NCBI GenBank assembly: GCA_031282735.1
Contig: JAITDE010000100.1
Span: forward strand, 1 to 43,772
Direction of reading: 5' to 3'
Source of the DNA: Oscillospiraceae bacterium
GTDB taxonomy: Bacteria > Bacillota > Clostridia > Oscillospirales > Acutalibacteraceae
DNA: 43,772 nucleotides
Part shown: positions 26,542 to 35,078 of the stretch, piece by piece
Numbering within the stretch: position 1 is the first letter of the stretch
How the letters are laid out: each line of letters begins with the position of its first letter
The notes under the pieces: generated by a model
What the model saw: the letters and a program-made list of their open reading frames with translations, nothing else
What the model was told of the DNA's origin: nothing
Database searches by the model: none
Made by a program: the position numbers and the translations under genes

Positions 26542-27384
26542 TCATCCAATCCGCATTGAAATATTGCAAGTCCGCACAGAATGCGTCAGCATACCAAGCG
26601 ATATCACATCCACGCCCGTTTCCGCAATCGCGCGGATGTTTGCGTCCGTCACATCGCCCGAAGCCTCCATCACCACGCGAATGCCGTTTTTGTGATTCCG
26701 CGCCAGCGCAACGCCCCGCTCCATTTGCGTAATCGACATATTGTCGAACATGATCACATCGGCGCAAGCGTCCAAAGCCTGTTCCACTTCATCCAACGTA
26801 CGCGTTTCCACCTCAATTTTGACCATATGACCAATGTTGCGCCGCACTGCCGCAATCGCTTCGGCAATTGAACCGCAGGCATCAATGTGATTGTCCTTGA
26901 GCATCACGGCGTCCGATAGTCCGAACCGGTGATTTTTGCCGCCGCCGCACGCAACTGCATATTTTTGCAGAGAACGCAATCCCGGCAGCGTTTTGCGCGT
27001 ATCGGTCACCGCGCAGCGTGTGCCGCGCAGGAGTTCGACCATACGCGCGGTTGTTGTGGCAATCCCGCTCAAATGCTGCAAAAAGTTGAGCGCAGTGCGC
27101 TCGCCCTGCAACAGCGGCGCGGTGTGCGTCTCCAGTTCCAGCAATACGTCGCCCGATTGAAAGCGATCGCCGTCTTTTTTGCGCAAATTGAATACGGTTG
27201 ATTGATCCAAAAGCTCGAAAGTGCGTGTGAAGCATTGTGCACCGCAAAAAACGCCGTCCTGCTTCGCGAGCAGGTAGGCTTTGCTATGATGTTCAGGCGC
27301 AAAAATGGAGGAAGACAAATCGGCATATGGTATGTCTTCTTTGAGCGCGGTTTGGATGAGTGCGTCTATCTCAAACGAAAGCAT
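26542..27384 (-). CDS. nadC: Nicotinate-nucleotide diphosphorylase (carboxylating), quinolinate phosphoribosyltransferase
   Basis: Converts quinolinate and PRPP to nicotinate mononucleotide in de novo NAD synthesis. Family features: LKEDIPYADLSS near the N-terminus, ERTALNFLQHLSGIAT (~92), TRKTLPGLR (~130), KDNHI (~160), EVETRTLDE (~190) and MFDNM (~215). 280 aa from ATG 27384 with AGGGGGC upstream; the track start is a TTG one codon earlier. Follows nadB by 90 nt on the same strand, with an A/T-rich gap containing ATTTTTAATATTTTTAATA-type direct repeats. nadA is not in the window. Confidence 0.95.
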   Translation of the reverse strand: MLSFEIDALIQTALKEDIPYADLSSSIFAPEHHSKAYLLAKQDGVFCGAQCFTRTFELLDQSTVFNLRKKDGDRFQSGDVLLELETHTAPLLQGERTALNFLQHLSGIATTTARMVELLRGTRCAVTDTRKTLPGLRSLQKYAVACGGGKNHRFGLSDAVMLKDNHIDACGSIAEAIAAVRRNIGHMVKIEVETRTLDEVEQALDACADVIMFDNMSITQMERGVALARNHKNGIRVVMEASGDVTDANIRAIAETGVDVISLGMLTHSVRTCNISMRIG

Positions 27385-27474
27385 CAAAAAAAGCCCCCTG
27401 ATTTTTAATATTTTTAATATTTTTGCGCTACTATTTTTTTTGAAAGAAAAAGTATAATGTCCAAAGTCCAGCGT

Positions 27475-28935
27475 CTAGGACAGCAGCTCTTCCAATATCA
27501 GCGCGGCGACACAGGCAAGCGAGAGTGTTTCGGCGTAGTCACGCGTTACGGCGTAATCGCCCGTGCGGAGCGTTTCGTAAATTTCACGCATGCGGCTTGC
27601 GCCCGACGGCAGCGCCGCGACTTCGGGGAACACAAAAAAAGCGTGCTGCATGGTCGCGCGGATTTCGTCCTTGAGCGCGGTTGAAATTTCCTGCGCGGCC
27701 GATCGATAAGGCAGCGCAACGGCATCGCAGCCGCTTTGCGGTGTTTTTTGAAGGTAACTTAAGATATCATTTGCCGCGTGACGGCTGAACACAAGGGCTT
27801 CCGGCAACGAATTGCTTGCCAAACGATTGCCGCCGTGCAATCCCGTGTGTGCGCATTCGCCTGCGGCATACAACCCGGGCACACAGGTGCGTCCGCACAA
27901 ATCGACATCAACGCCGCCCATCAGATAGTGCTGGCACGGAAAAACAGGGATAAAATCGCTTGCGATATCAATCCCGCGCACCTTGCACGCGGCATCAATG
28001 GCAGGAAATCTTTTTTGCAAAAACGCCGCGCCGCGATGACGGATATCCAAATAAAAATGACGCGAACCCACGCGGCGGGATTCCATCAAAATCGAACGCG
28101 AAACAACGTCGCGAGGCGCAAGCTCCAAACGCTGGTCATAGTTTTGCATAAAACGCCGATGATAGCAATTGAGCAAATACGCGCCCTCGCCGCGAATCGC
28201 TTCGCTAATGAGAAACGGATCTTCGTCGTTTTGTGCGGCAAAAGCGGTTGGATGAAACTGAATGAAGTGCAAACGCTTTGTCTTCGCGCCGAGTTCATAG
28301 GCGAGACGAATGCCGTCGCCTGTGGAAACGGCGGGATTTGTGGTGTAACGATACACGCGCCCGATGCCGCCTGTGGCAAGCAATAAGGCACGGCAAAAAA
28401 AACGCTGCGCACCATCGCCGCAAATTGCGTCGATCGCAAAGCCGTTTTTTGTGCGCACGGCAAAACAGGCTGTCGCATCCTCTAAGAGTGTTACGTTTGG
28501 GAGCGCAAGCACATGCGGCAGGAGTTTATCCACCATTTCTTTGCCTGTTTGGTCTTTGTGGTGCACAATGCGGCGGCGGCTATGTCCGCCCTCCAGTGTC
28601 TTATTCAGTTCCCCCTGCGCGTTGCGGTCAAATTCCACACCCAAATCCATCACATGGCGCACGTCCTGCGGGCCTTCCGTCACCAGCGCGTCCACAGCGG
28701 CCTTGTCGTTGATATAATTGCCCGCGATCAGCGTATCTTCGGCGTGGAGCACAAAGCTGTCGTCGTCTTCTTCCAACACCGCGGCCACGCCGCCCTGCGC
28801 CAACGCCGAGCCGGAGTCCGTTGGAGACTGCTTGGACAAAATAAGCACGCGCGGCGCGGGGGCGCATTGCCCCAAATGGAGCGCCGCGTACAGCCCCGCC
28901 AATCCGCTGCCTAAAATGATAACGTCATACTGCAT
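27475..28935 (-). CDS. nadB: L-aspartate oxidase
   Basis: FAD enzyme that oxidises aspartate to iminoaspartate for quinolinate synthesis (with NadA, not seen here). The FAD-binding start DVIILGSGLAGLYAALH, SALAQGGVAAVLEEDD (~47), HHKDQTGKEM-type motif (~130), HPTAFA (~230), RGEGAYLLN and the C-terminal GLYAAGECAHTGLHGGNRLA are all present. 486 aa from ATG 28935 with ACAGGAAG upstream; the track start at 28950 is five codons earlier. It starts 18 nt after the purA stop, so purA-nadB-nadC is probably one transcript. Confidence 0.95.
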   Translation of the reverse strand: MQYDVIILGSGLAGLYAALHLGQCAPAPRVLILSKQSPTDSGSALAQGGVAAVLEEDDDSFVLHAEDTLIAGNYINDKAAVDALVTEGPQDVRHVMDLGVEFDRNAQGELNKTLEGGHSRRRIVHHKDQTGKEMVDKLLPHVLALPNVTLLEDATACFAVRTKNGFAIDAICGDGAQRFFCRALLLATGGIGRVYRYTTNPAVSTGDGIRLAYELGAKTKRLHFIQFHPTAFAAQNDEDPFLISEAIRGEGAYLLNCYHRRFMQNYDQRLELAPRDVVSRSILMESRRVGSRHFYLDIRHRGAAFLQKRFPAIDAACKVRGIDIASDFIPVFPCQHYLMGGVDVDLCGRTCVPGLYAAGECAHTGLHGGNRLASNSLPEALVFSRHAANDILSYLQKTPQSGCDAVALPYRSAAQEISTALKDEIRATMQHAFFVFPEVAALPSGASRMREIYETLRTGDYAVTRDYAETLSLACVAALILEELLS

Positions 28936-28953
28936 AGCGCTTCCTGTCATTCA

Positions 28954-30231
28954 TCAATTTCTCGTCAGTAACTCCTCGCGCTTGGGACCGTTTGAAACCA
29001 GCGTGATCGGCACGCCGATTTCGGATTCGATGAAAGCGACATAATCCTTTGCCGCCGGCGGAAACGCGTCGAACGACGTGATGCCGCGCAAATCCTGTTT
29101 GAATCCCCGCATGGTTTTGAATACGGGCTTCGCCTTGGCAAGCAGAGGCGTTACGGGAAAATCGCGCGTCACCACGCCGTCGATCTCGTAGCCGACACAG
29201 AGCTTGATTTCATCTAAGTAACTCAAACAATCAATTGCCGTAAGCACCGCCTGCGTCGCGCCTTGCACTTCACAGCCGTAGCGTGTGGCGACGCAGTCGA
29301 ACCATCCCATGCGCCGAGGACGCCGCGTGGTCGCACCGTATTCGCCGCAATCGCCGCCATGTTCGCGCATCAAAGACGCTTCCTCGCCGAAAATCTCACT
29401 CACGAACGCGCCCGCGCCGACTGCGGAGGAATACGCCTTTGTGACGCAGAAAATATCGGTGATTGCATGTGGAGGCACACCCGCGCCGATCGCGCCGAAG
29501 CCAGCCAGCGTGGAAGACGAAGTCGTCATGGGATAAATCCCTTGGTCGGGGTCGCGTAGCGAACCCAACTGACCTTCCAGCAAAATATTTTTGCCCGCCT
29601 TGTGCGCACCGCGCAAAAGCTTGCCCGTGTCGCCCACAAATGGCGCAAGCCAATCGCGTTGCGCGACCAGGGACGTGAACAGTTCGCACGAATCCAGCAA
29701 CTCTTTGTGATAAACATGCTCAAGCAACAGATTTTTATACGCGCAAATTGCCTCGACATGTTCGCGGAGCGTGTCTTCATGGAACAACTCGCAAACCTGA
29801 ATGCCCGTTTTGGCGTATTTGTCGGCATAAAACGGCGCGATGCCGCTTTTTGTTGAACCGAATTGCTTGTCGGCCAGCCGCGCCTCCTCGTAGCAATCGA
29901 ACAGCACGTGCAACGGCAAAAGCACCTGCGCGCGCTCCGAAACAATGAGTTGCGGCATAGGCACGCCTTGCGCGATCAAGTCTTCCAGCTCGGCTTTGAG
30001 CTTCGCGATATCCAGCGCGACACCATTGCCGATCACGTTGATGATGTTTTGATGGAACACGCCCGACGGCAACAAATGGAGCGCAAAACGTCCAAAATGA
30101 TTGATAATGGTATGCCCCGCATTTGCGCCGCCCTGAAAGCGAACCACAATATCGGCTTGCGCGGCAAAATGGTCAGTGATTTTCCCTTTGCCCTCATCGC
30201 CCCAGTTTGCGCCGACAATCGCTCTTACCAT
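28954..30231 (-). CDS. purA: Adenylosuccinate synthetase
   Basis: Joins IMP and aspartate with GTP in the first step from IMP to AMP. The N-terminal GANWGDEGKGK, GGANAGHTI (~36), QFGSTKSGIAP (~123) and GATTRRPRRMGW (~295) are diagnostic. In the middle, the usual EGAQG segment reads LEGQLGSLRDPDQG, a divergence also suggested by other substitutions, so this belongs to a less common PurA subgroup. 425 aa, normal length. First gene of a probable purA-nadB-nadC transcript with a strong promoter upstream; divergent from rpmG. Confidence 0.96.
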   Translation of the reverse strand: MVRAIVGANWGDEGKGKITDHFAAQADIVVRFQGGANAGHTIINHFGRFALHLLPSGVFHQNIINVIGNGVALDIAKLKAELEDLIAQGVPMPQLIVSERAQVLLPLHVLFDCYEEARLADKQFGSTKSGIAPFYADKYAKTGIQVCELFHEDTLREHVEAICAYKNLLLEHVYHKELLDSCELFTSLVAQRDWLAPFVGDTGKLLRGAHKAGKNILLEGQLGSLRDPDQGIYPMTTSSSTLAGFGAIGAGVPPHAITDIFCVTKAYSSAVGAGAFVSEIFGEEASLMREHGGDCGEYGATTRRPRRMGWFDCVATRYGCEVQGATQAVLTAIDCLSYLDEIKLCVGYEIDGVVTRDFPVTPLLAKAKPVFKTMRGFKQDLRGITSFDAFPPAAKDYVAFIESEIGVPITLVSNGPKREELLTRN

Positions 30232-30294
30232 AGCTATCTCCCTTACTATATCGCAGAAATCCGCGTTTTTTATTGCTTATCAAAGCAACGTTAT

Positions 30295-30323
30295 ATGATA
30301 TCACATCTTATATTGCTTGTCAA
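30295..30323 (-). promoter_or_regulatory. Sigma-A promoter of purA
   Basis: On the minus strand TTGACA (30318-30323), 17-nt spacer, TATCAT (30295-30300), 64 nt before the purA start. Confidence 0.85.
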
Positions 30324-30367
30324 GCGAAAATTGAAAAATATTTTTTGATTTATTTTCAACCATGCGA

Positions 30368-30396
30368 TTGACAAATGATTTTTTACATGTTATACT
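30368..30396 (+). promoter_or_regulatory. Sigma-A promoter of the rpmG-secE-nusG-rplK-rplA operon
   Basis: TTGACA (30368-30373), 17-nt spacer, TATACT (30391-30396). Divergent from the purA promoter, -35 boxes about 45 bp apart. Confidence 0.88.
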
Positions 30397-30403
30397 ATTT
30401 GCA

Positions 30404-30429
30404 CCTCTCGCAGAGGGGTTCTTTTTTTG
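30404..30429 (+). terminator. Terminator-like hairpin in the rpmG leader (possible attenuator)
   Basis: CCTCT-CGC-AGAGGGG followed by TTCTTTTTTT, within a few nucleotides of the expected transcription start. Short stem but a long T tract; a candidate early attenuator for the operon. Confidence 0.4.
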
Positions 30430-30473
30430 CCCGATGCAATTTGAGGGAGCCAATACAATTAGGAGGCAAACAA

Positions 30474-30623
30474 ATGCGCACGAAAATCACACTTGCCTGC
30501 ACCGAATGCAAGCAGCGCAACTACAACAAACTGAAGAACAAAAAAAACACGCCGGATCGCTTGGAGCTGAGCAAATACTGCCGCTTTTGCCGCAAGCACA
30601 CCGTGCACCGCGAAACGAAGTAA
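30474..30623 (+). CDS. rpmG: 50S ribosomal protein L33
   Basis: 49 aa, basic, with two Cys pairs (CTEC and CRFC) of the zinc-binding form of bL33. The ORF track extends the frame to 30375, but the L33 N-terminus MRTKITLAC and an AGGAGG site at 30461 set the start at ATG 30474. First gene of the secE-nusG operon, the common gram-positive arrangement. Confidence 0.95.
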   Translation: MRTKITLACTECKQRNYNKLKNKKNTPDRLELSKYCRFCRKHTVHRETK

Positions 30624-30636
30624 GGAGGCTTTTCCT

Positions 30637-31083
30637 ATGGCTGAAGACAAAAAATCCTCCAAGGACTTCCATACGCAGGAATCCGAACGGGAAGCAAAAG
30701 AAAAGGTAAAACGCGCCGAAAAGACGAAAACCGCAAAGAAAGCCTCGAAAAACTTCAAAGCAAAAACCGCTGCGGCCGCCAAAAAGTTCCGCAAGTTTTG
30801 GAGGGATTTTTTCGGCGAAATCAAAAAGATTGTTTGGCCGGACTTTAAAACCGTGATGAAGAGCACCGGGCTGGTGCTTGCAACGGTTTTGATCATCGGT
30901 ATCTTTGTGTGGATTCTCGATTTCGGTCTGACGCAAGGTGTGCGTGCGCTCAAAAACGCGGCGGAAGCGACATCCCCCGCCACAACGCAAGACGCAACGG
31001 CTGAAACGACTCTCGCCGTGCCGACGACCGAGGCGGTCACTGTCGCCGAAACAGCGGAAACGACGACGGTCACGCAATCGTAA
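30637..31083 (+). CDS. secE: Preprotein translocase subunit SecE, with long Thr/Ala-rich tail
   Basis: SecE stabilises SecY in the protein-export channel. The core motif FFGEIKKIVWPDFKTVMKST (residues ~58-77) and one TM helix (LVLATVLIIGIFVWILDF) are typical. Gram-positive SecE is usually about 60-75 aa; here 148 aa. The extra length is a Lys/Ala/Glu-rich N-terminal extension of ~50 residues and a ~40-residue tail rich in Thr, Ala, Val and Glu after the helix, predicted on the outer face of the membrane. GGAGG lies 9 nt before ATG. The gap to rpmG is 13 nt. Confidence 0.92.
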   Translation: MAEDKKSSKDFHTQESEREAKEKVKRAEKTKTAKKASKNFKAKTAAAAKKFRKFWRDFFGEIKKIVWPDFKTVMKSTGLVLATVLIIGIFVWILDFGLTQGVRALKNAAEATSPATTQDATAETTLAVPTTEAVTVAETAETTTVTQS

Positions 31084-31142
31084 GAACCCCTAAAGTTTTA
31101 GGCATATCTCAGTTTTGCACCTACCAGAAAGGGGGGTTTGCG

Positions 31143-31697
31143 TTGGAACGCGAAGCGCGTTGGTATGTTGTGCACACCTATTCGAGCTACGAAAACAAAG
31201 TCGCCGCGAACATCGAAAAAATTGTTGAGAACCGCGGTATGCAAGATTTGATTTTGGCGGTCAACATCCCCACCGAAACGGTTGTTGAGGTTGGTGAGGG
31301 TGGCAAACGCAAAGAAGTGGAACGCAAAATTTTCCCAGGTTATGTATTTGTGAAAATCGCGGTGGAATACAACGACGACGGCATGCCGAGCATCAGCGAC
31401 GAATGCTGGTACGTTGTGCGTAATATTCGCGGCGTGACCGGTTTTGTGGGTCCGGACAACCGTCCCTACCCCTTGGATGAAGAAAAAGTGATTGAAATGG
31501 GCGTCGAGAAGCGGCGTGTCGAAGTCAGCTATGACGTCGGCGATACGGTCAATATCATTCATCCTTCGTTCGAGGGTTTTTCGGGGCGCGTCGTGTCGAT
31601 CAATCTTGAGCAAAACACGGTCAAAGTCGCCATTACAGCGTTGTTCGGCAAAGAAACCATCACGGAGCTTGAAATGGACTTTGTGGAGCGCGTCTAG
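31143..31697 (+). CDS. nusG: Transcription termination/antitermination protein NusG
   Basis: NusG binds RNA polymerase and links it to Rho or the ribosome. The NGN domain start REARWYVVHTYSSYENKVA, PGYVFV (~62) and a C-terminal KOW motif (GDTVNIIHPSFEGFSGRV, ~135-155) are present; 184 aa, usual size. The start is TTG 31143, with AGAAAGGGGGG upstream, giving the family-typical N-terminus. Third gene of the operon. Confidence 0.96.
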   Translation: MEREARWYVVHTYSSYENKVAANIEKIVENRGMQDLILAVNIPTETVVEVGEGGKRKEVERKIFPGYVFVKIAVEYNDDGMPSISDECWYVVRNIRGVTGFVGPDNRPYPLDEEKVIEMGVEKRRVEVSYDVGDTVNIIHPSFEGFSGRVVSINLEQNTVKVAITALFGKETITELEMDFVERV

Positions 31698-31733
31698 TTT
31701 TGAAATAGCCGGTAGCGTTTTCGTTGCCGCTAT

Positions 31734-31775
31734 GCGTGGGAGGGGATCCTTTGAGGGTCGCCGCCGGAAACCACA
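31734..31775 (+). promoter_or_regulatory. Ribosomal protein L1-type leader (mRNA autoregulation site)
   Basis: GTGGGAGG at 31736, a hairpin-forming middle part, and ACCAC at 31770, lying 19 nt before the rplK start. This spacing and sequence fit the L1-binding leader known before rplK-rplA in Firmicutes, through which L1 represses its own operon. Confidence 0.65.
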
Positions 31776-31793
31776 TATATTGGAGGAAAGAAC

Positions 31794-32219
31794 ATGGCAC
31801 AAAAGGTCACAGGGTACATCAAATTGCAAATCCCGGCGGGTAAGGCCACGCCCGCACCGCCTGTTGGTCCCGCTTTGGGTCAGCACGGCGTGAACATCAT
31901 GGCATTCACCAAGGAATTCAACGAACGCACCAAAAACGACGTTGGTCTGATTATTCCCGTCGTGATTACCGTGTACGCCGATCGCACGTTTTCGTTCGTC
32001 ACCAAGACGCCGCCCGCCACCGTGCTGATCAAAAAGGCTTGCGGCATCGAGAGCGGTTCGGGCGTGCCGAACAAAACCAAAGTCGCAACCATTACCAGTG
32101 CGCAGGTGCGTCAAATTGCCGAACAAAAAATGCCTGACCTCAACGCGGGCAGCATCGAAGCCGCAATCTCCATGATTGAAGGCTCGGCGCGTAGCATGGG
32201 CGTTGCGGTGAAGGACTGA
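31794..32219 (+). CDS. rplK: 50S ribosomal protein L11
   Basis: uL11 of the GTPase-associated centre. [27 protein letters not shown] is split-recognisable near the N-terminus, and the C-terminal 23S-binding helix region ends in [12 protein letters not shown]. 141 aa, the standard length. TTGGAGG 8-9 nt before ATG. Sits 96 nt after nusG, behind the L1-type leader. Confidence 0.98.
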   Translation: MAQKVTGYIKLQIPAGKATPAPPVGPALGQHGVNIMAFTKEFNERTKNDVGLIIPVVITVYADRTFSFVTKTPPATVLIKKACGIESGSGVPNKTKVATITSAQVRQIAEQKMPDLNAGSIEAAISMIEGSARSMGVAVKD

Positions 32220-32233
32220 GAGGAGAGTAGAGC

Positions 32234-32926
32234 ATGAAACACGGAAAAAAATACAACGAAGCCGCCAAATTGGTGGATCGCGCAAAGCTCTATGATCCAA
32301 GCGATGCTTTGGCAGTCGCCATTCAGACGGCCACCGCGAAGTTCGATGAGACTGTGGAGCTTCATGTGCGTTTGGGGGTTGACTCCCGTCACGCGGATCA
32401 GCAAGTGCGCGGCGCGGTTGTGCTCCCCAACGGAACAGGGCGCAGTGTGCGCGTTGCTGTTTTTGCCAAGGGCGACGACGCGAGAGCGGCTCAAGAAGCC
32501 GGCGCGGAAATTGTCGGCGCGGAAGATTTGGTTCAGCGTATTCAAGGCGAGGGCTTTATGGATTTTGATGTCGCCATTGCAACGCCCAGTATGATGGGTC
32601 TTGTGGGACGTTTGGGTAAGATTTTGGGTCCGCGCGGTTTGATGCCAAGCCCAAAAGCTGGCACAGTTACGCCCAATGTGGCGCAAGCTGTTACCGAAGC
32701 GAAGGCTGGTAAAATTGAGTATCGCCTTGATAAGACGAATATCATCCACTGCCCGATCGGCAAAGCGTCTTTCGGTGTAGGTAAGTTGCAGGAAAACTTC
32801 AACGCGCTTTTGGATGCCATTGTGAAGGCGAAACCCGCCGCCGCGAAAGGTCAATACATCCGCTCATGCGTTTTGGCGACCACGATGGGGCCTGGCGTAC
32901 GGATTAACCCCTCAAAAGTCGGTTAA
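32234..32926 (+). CDS. rplA: 50S ribosomal protein L1
   Basis: uL1 of the L1 stalk and, in many bacteria, the repressor of the rplK-rplA m[17 protein letters not shown] at the N-terminus, LPNGTGR (~72), [15 protein letters not shown] (~130) and the C-terminal [13 protein letters not shown] are typical. 230 aa. It begins 14 nt after rplK. It is the last gene: the usual rplJ-rplL pair does not follow, and a terminator sits 33 nt downstream. Confidence 0.98.
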   Translation: MKHGKKYNEAAKLVDRAKLYDPSDALAVAIQTATAKFDETVELHVRLGVDSRHADQQVRGAVVLPNGTGRSVRVAVFAKGDDARAAQEAGAEIVGAEDLVQRIQGEGFMDFDVAIATPSMMGLVGRLGKILGPRGLMPSPKAGTVTPNVAQAVTEAKAGKIEYRLDKTNIIHCPIGKASFGVGKLQENFNALLDAIVKAKPAAAKGQYIRSCVLATTMGPGVRINPSKVG

Positions 32927-32958
32927 TACAAACGCATATAGCACACTCAATAAAAGCA

Positions 32959-32989
32959 AACAGCCTGCGGGAGTTTCCTGCGGGCTGTT
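32959..32989 (+). terminator. Terminator hairpin after rplA
   Basis: AACAGCCTGCGGGA / TCCTGCGGGCTGTT, 14-bp stem with two G-U pairs and a 3-nt loop, followed by GTTTGCG. Weak T tract. Confidence 0.65.
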
Positions 32990-33058
32990 GTTTGCGATGA
33001 TTGCTATGCTTTTTCCGCACGTCGAAATCCAATGCCGTGGCTATATTTGCAAAATCCC

Positions 33059-33087
33059 TTGACAAGCGGTCTGAATTGCGCTAAAAT
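33059..33087 (+). promoter_or_regulatory. Sigma-A promoter of the DUF2344-tgt pair
   Basis: TTGACA (33059-33064), 17-nt spacer, TAAAAT (33082-33087), 65 nt before the start at 33152. Confidence 0.8.
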
Positions 33088-33151
33088 TGGCGCATGTTAT
33101 CATGGGAAATGTGTGTGCGCGGACACAATCACGCCCAAAAGGAGAAACTTC

Positions 33152-33823
33152 ATGCATCCATTACGCCTGCGGTTCAAAAAGTGCGGACGCGCGAAATATA
33201 TTTCGCATCTTGATTTGATGCGCGCCTTCACACGGGCGGTGCGGCGAGCGGATCTGCCGCTGTGGTACACCGAGGGCTTTCATCCGCACGTGTTTTTGTC
33301 GTTTCCGCTCCCCCTTCCCTTGGGGCAGGAGAGTTTGTGTGAAGCGGTTGATTTGCGGCTGGAATCGCCCGTGCCGCCCGACGAGATCGCAGCGCGTATG
33401 CAAACGGCTTGCCCTGAGGGGATCACGATTGTTTCGGCGGGCGAACCATGGTGCGCGGCGGGCGAAATCGCGCAAGCGGTCTATGATATCGCTTTCACGT
33501 TTGAAAACCCGCGCATCGCCGAAGTTTGGCTGGCGCAGGCGGAGGATTTGCTCCGCGCGGGCGAACTGACCGCCGTAAAAACGGGGAAGCAGGGGCGGCG
33601 CAAAGTGCAAAAAGAAATCGCGCTCGCGCCCATGATTGCGGCTTGCGCCTTTGAACGTGCCGATTGCTTTGTGCGTTGCAGGGGTACGTTTGCGGCGGGG
33701 AGCGAAAAAAATTTGAATCCCGTTTTGCTCTGCGAAGCGCTCAACCAAAACGCCCTCGCGCCGATCAAGCGCGATATTGTGCGCACCGCGTTGCTCAAAA
33801 GCGACGGCGACACGTGGGAATAA
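33152..33823 (+). CDS. TIGR03936/DUF2344 family, radical-SAM-associated protein
   Basis: 223 aa. The start region LRLRFKKCGRAKYISHLDLMR followed by FTRAVRRADLPLWYTEGFHPH is characteristic of the family. Such proteins normally lie beside, or are fused to, a radical SAM protein (the TIGR03960 type); no such gene is in this window. The track starts at 33032, but ATG 33152 has AAAAGGAG at good spacing and matches the family N-terminus. It is followed 23 nt later by tgt, probably co-transcribed, which fits a role in RNA modification or ribosome-linked processes (inference). Confidence 0.85.
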   Translation: MHPLRLRFKKCGRAKYISHLDLMRAFTRAVRRADLPLWYTEGFHPHVFLSFPLPLPLGQESLCEAVDLRLESPVPPDEIAARMQTACPEGITIVSAGEPWCAAGEIAQAVYDIAFTFENPRIAEVWLAQAEDLLRAGELTAVKTGKQGRRKVQKEIALAPMIAACAFERADCFVRCRGTFAAGSEKNLNPVLLCEALNQNALAPIKRDIVRTALLKSDGDTWE

Positions 33824-33846
33824 TCCAAAGGAAAGAAATCACAAAT

Positions 33847-34977
33847 ATGTTTGAATTGCTCACAACGCAAAACGCCGCGCGGCGCGGTGTTTTTTCAACG
33901 CCGCACGGCACGGTGCAAACGCCCGCCTTCATGAACGTCGCAACTTGCGGCGCAATCAAAGGCGCGGTTTCGGCGTATGACTTGGTCAATTTGCACGCCC
34001 AAGTGCAGTTGTGCAACACCTATCATCTGCATTTGCGCCCGGGCGATCAGCTTGTCAAAGATATGGGCGGCTTGCGGGCGTTCACCGGCTGGAACGGCGT
34101 GATATTGACGGATTCCGGCGGTTTTCAAGTGTTTTCGTTGGCGAAATTGCGTAAAATCACCGAAGATGGCGTGCGTTTTCAGTCGCATATCGACGGTACG
34201 CGGATTTTTATGGGACCGGAGGAGAGCATACAAATCCAATCCAATTTGGGCTCGACCATCGCAATGGCGTTTGACGAATGCATCGAAAATCCCGCGCCGA
34301 TGGATTACGTCGAAGCGTCCTGCGCTCGCACGTATCGCTGGCTTTTGCGCTGCAGGGAGGAACTTGCCCGTTGTAACGCGCGGCATGATACGGTCAATCC
34401 AAAGCAAATGCTGTTCGGGATCAATCAGGGATCGACCTACGAGCACCTGCGCACGGAGCACATGCGGCAAATTGCCGCGCTGGATTTGGACGGTTATGCC
34501 ATCGGTGGGTTGGCCGTGGGCGAAAGCGCGCGGGATATGTACCGCGTCATCGCCGCAGTCGAGCCTGAAATGCCGCAAAACAAACCGCGCTATTTGATGG
34601 GTGTCGGCACGCCGGGGAATATTTTGGAGGCGGTGGGTCTCGGTGTTGACCTGTTCGATTGCGTGATGCCAAGCCGCAACGCCCGCCACGGGCATTTGAA
34701 CACTTGGCAAGGCGTGATCAATCTGAGCAACAAAAAATATGAACGCGACAATTTGCCCATTGACGAAAGCTGTGCGTGTCCCGTTTGCCAAAGGCATTCG
34801 CGGAGCTATCTGCACCACTTGTTCAAGGCAAAAGAAATGCTTGCCATGCGCCTTTGCGTGATGCATAACCTCTATTTTTACAACCATTTGATGGAAGAAA
34901 TCCGTGCGCGTTTGGAACAAGGCACGTTTGAAGCATTCCGCAAACAATACGCAGACTTGTTGGATCAGCGGATTTGA
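33847..34977 (+). CDS. tgt: tRNA-guanine transglycosylase (queuine/preQ1)
   Basis: Exchanges G34 of GUN-anticodon tRNAs for preQ1. 376 aa. LTDSGGFQVFSL (~94, including catalytic-type Asp), MAFDEC (~145), GYAIGGLAVGE (~215), YLMGVGTPGNILEAV (~252) and the zinc site C-x-C-x2-C (CACPVC, ~317) with a distal His (VMHN) are all visible. The track extends the frame to 33664 across the upstream gene; ATG 33847 gives the family N-terminus FELLTTQNAARRG. The ribosome site AAAGGAAAG lies somewhat far upstream. No queA, queC or yajC adjoins it here. Confidence 0.96.
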   Translation: MFELLTTQNAARRGVFSTPHGTVQTPAFMNVATCGAIKGAVSAYDLVNLHAQVQLCNTYHLHLRPGDQLVKDMGGLRAFTGWNGVILTDSGGFQVFSLAKLRKITEDGVRFQSHIDGTRIFMGPEESIQIQSNLGSTIAMAFDECIENPAPMDYVEASCARTYRWLLRCREELARCNARHDTVNPKQMLFGINQGSTYEHLRTEHMRQIAALDLDGYAIGGLAVGESARDMYRVIAAVEPEMPQNKPRYLMGVGTPGNILEAVGLGVDLFDCVMPSRNARHGHLNTWQGVINLSNKKYERDNLPIDESCACPVCQRHSRSYLHHLFKAKEMLAMRLCVMHNLYFYNHLMEEIRARLEQGTFEAFRKQYADLLDQRI

Positions 34978-35009
34978 CCTGAAATGTGCGAAAAACAAAC
35001 AAAATCCAC

Positions 35010-35037
35010 TTGCTTATTGTGAAAAAAGTGCTATAAT
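35010..35037 (+). promoter_or_regulatory. Sigma-A promoter of the second metallophosphoesterase gene
   Basis: TTGCTT (35010-35015), 16-nt spacer, TATAAT (35032-35037), 42 nt before the start. Confidence 0.7.
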
Positions 35038-35078
35038 GAACAAAGGTGTTCCATTGAAATTGTGACGGGGGAATTCCA

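Noticed and set aside
31098-32300. 400-aa minus-strand ORF opposite nusG-rplK
   Set aside because: Antisense shadow of clearly recognised ribosomal operon genes.
33895-34998. 367-aa minus-strand ORF opposite tgt
   Set aside because: Antisense shadow; tgt motifs on the plus strand are complete.
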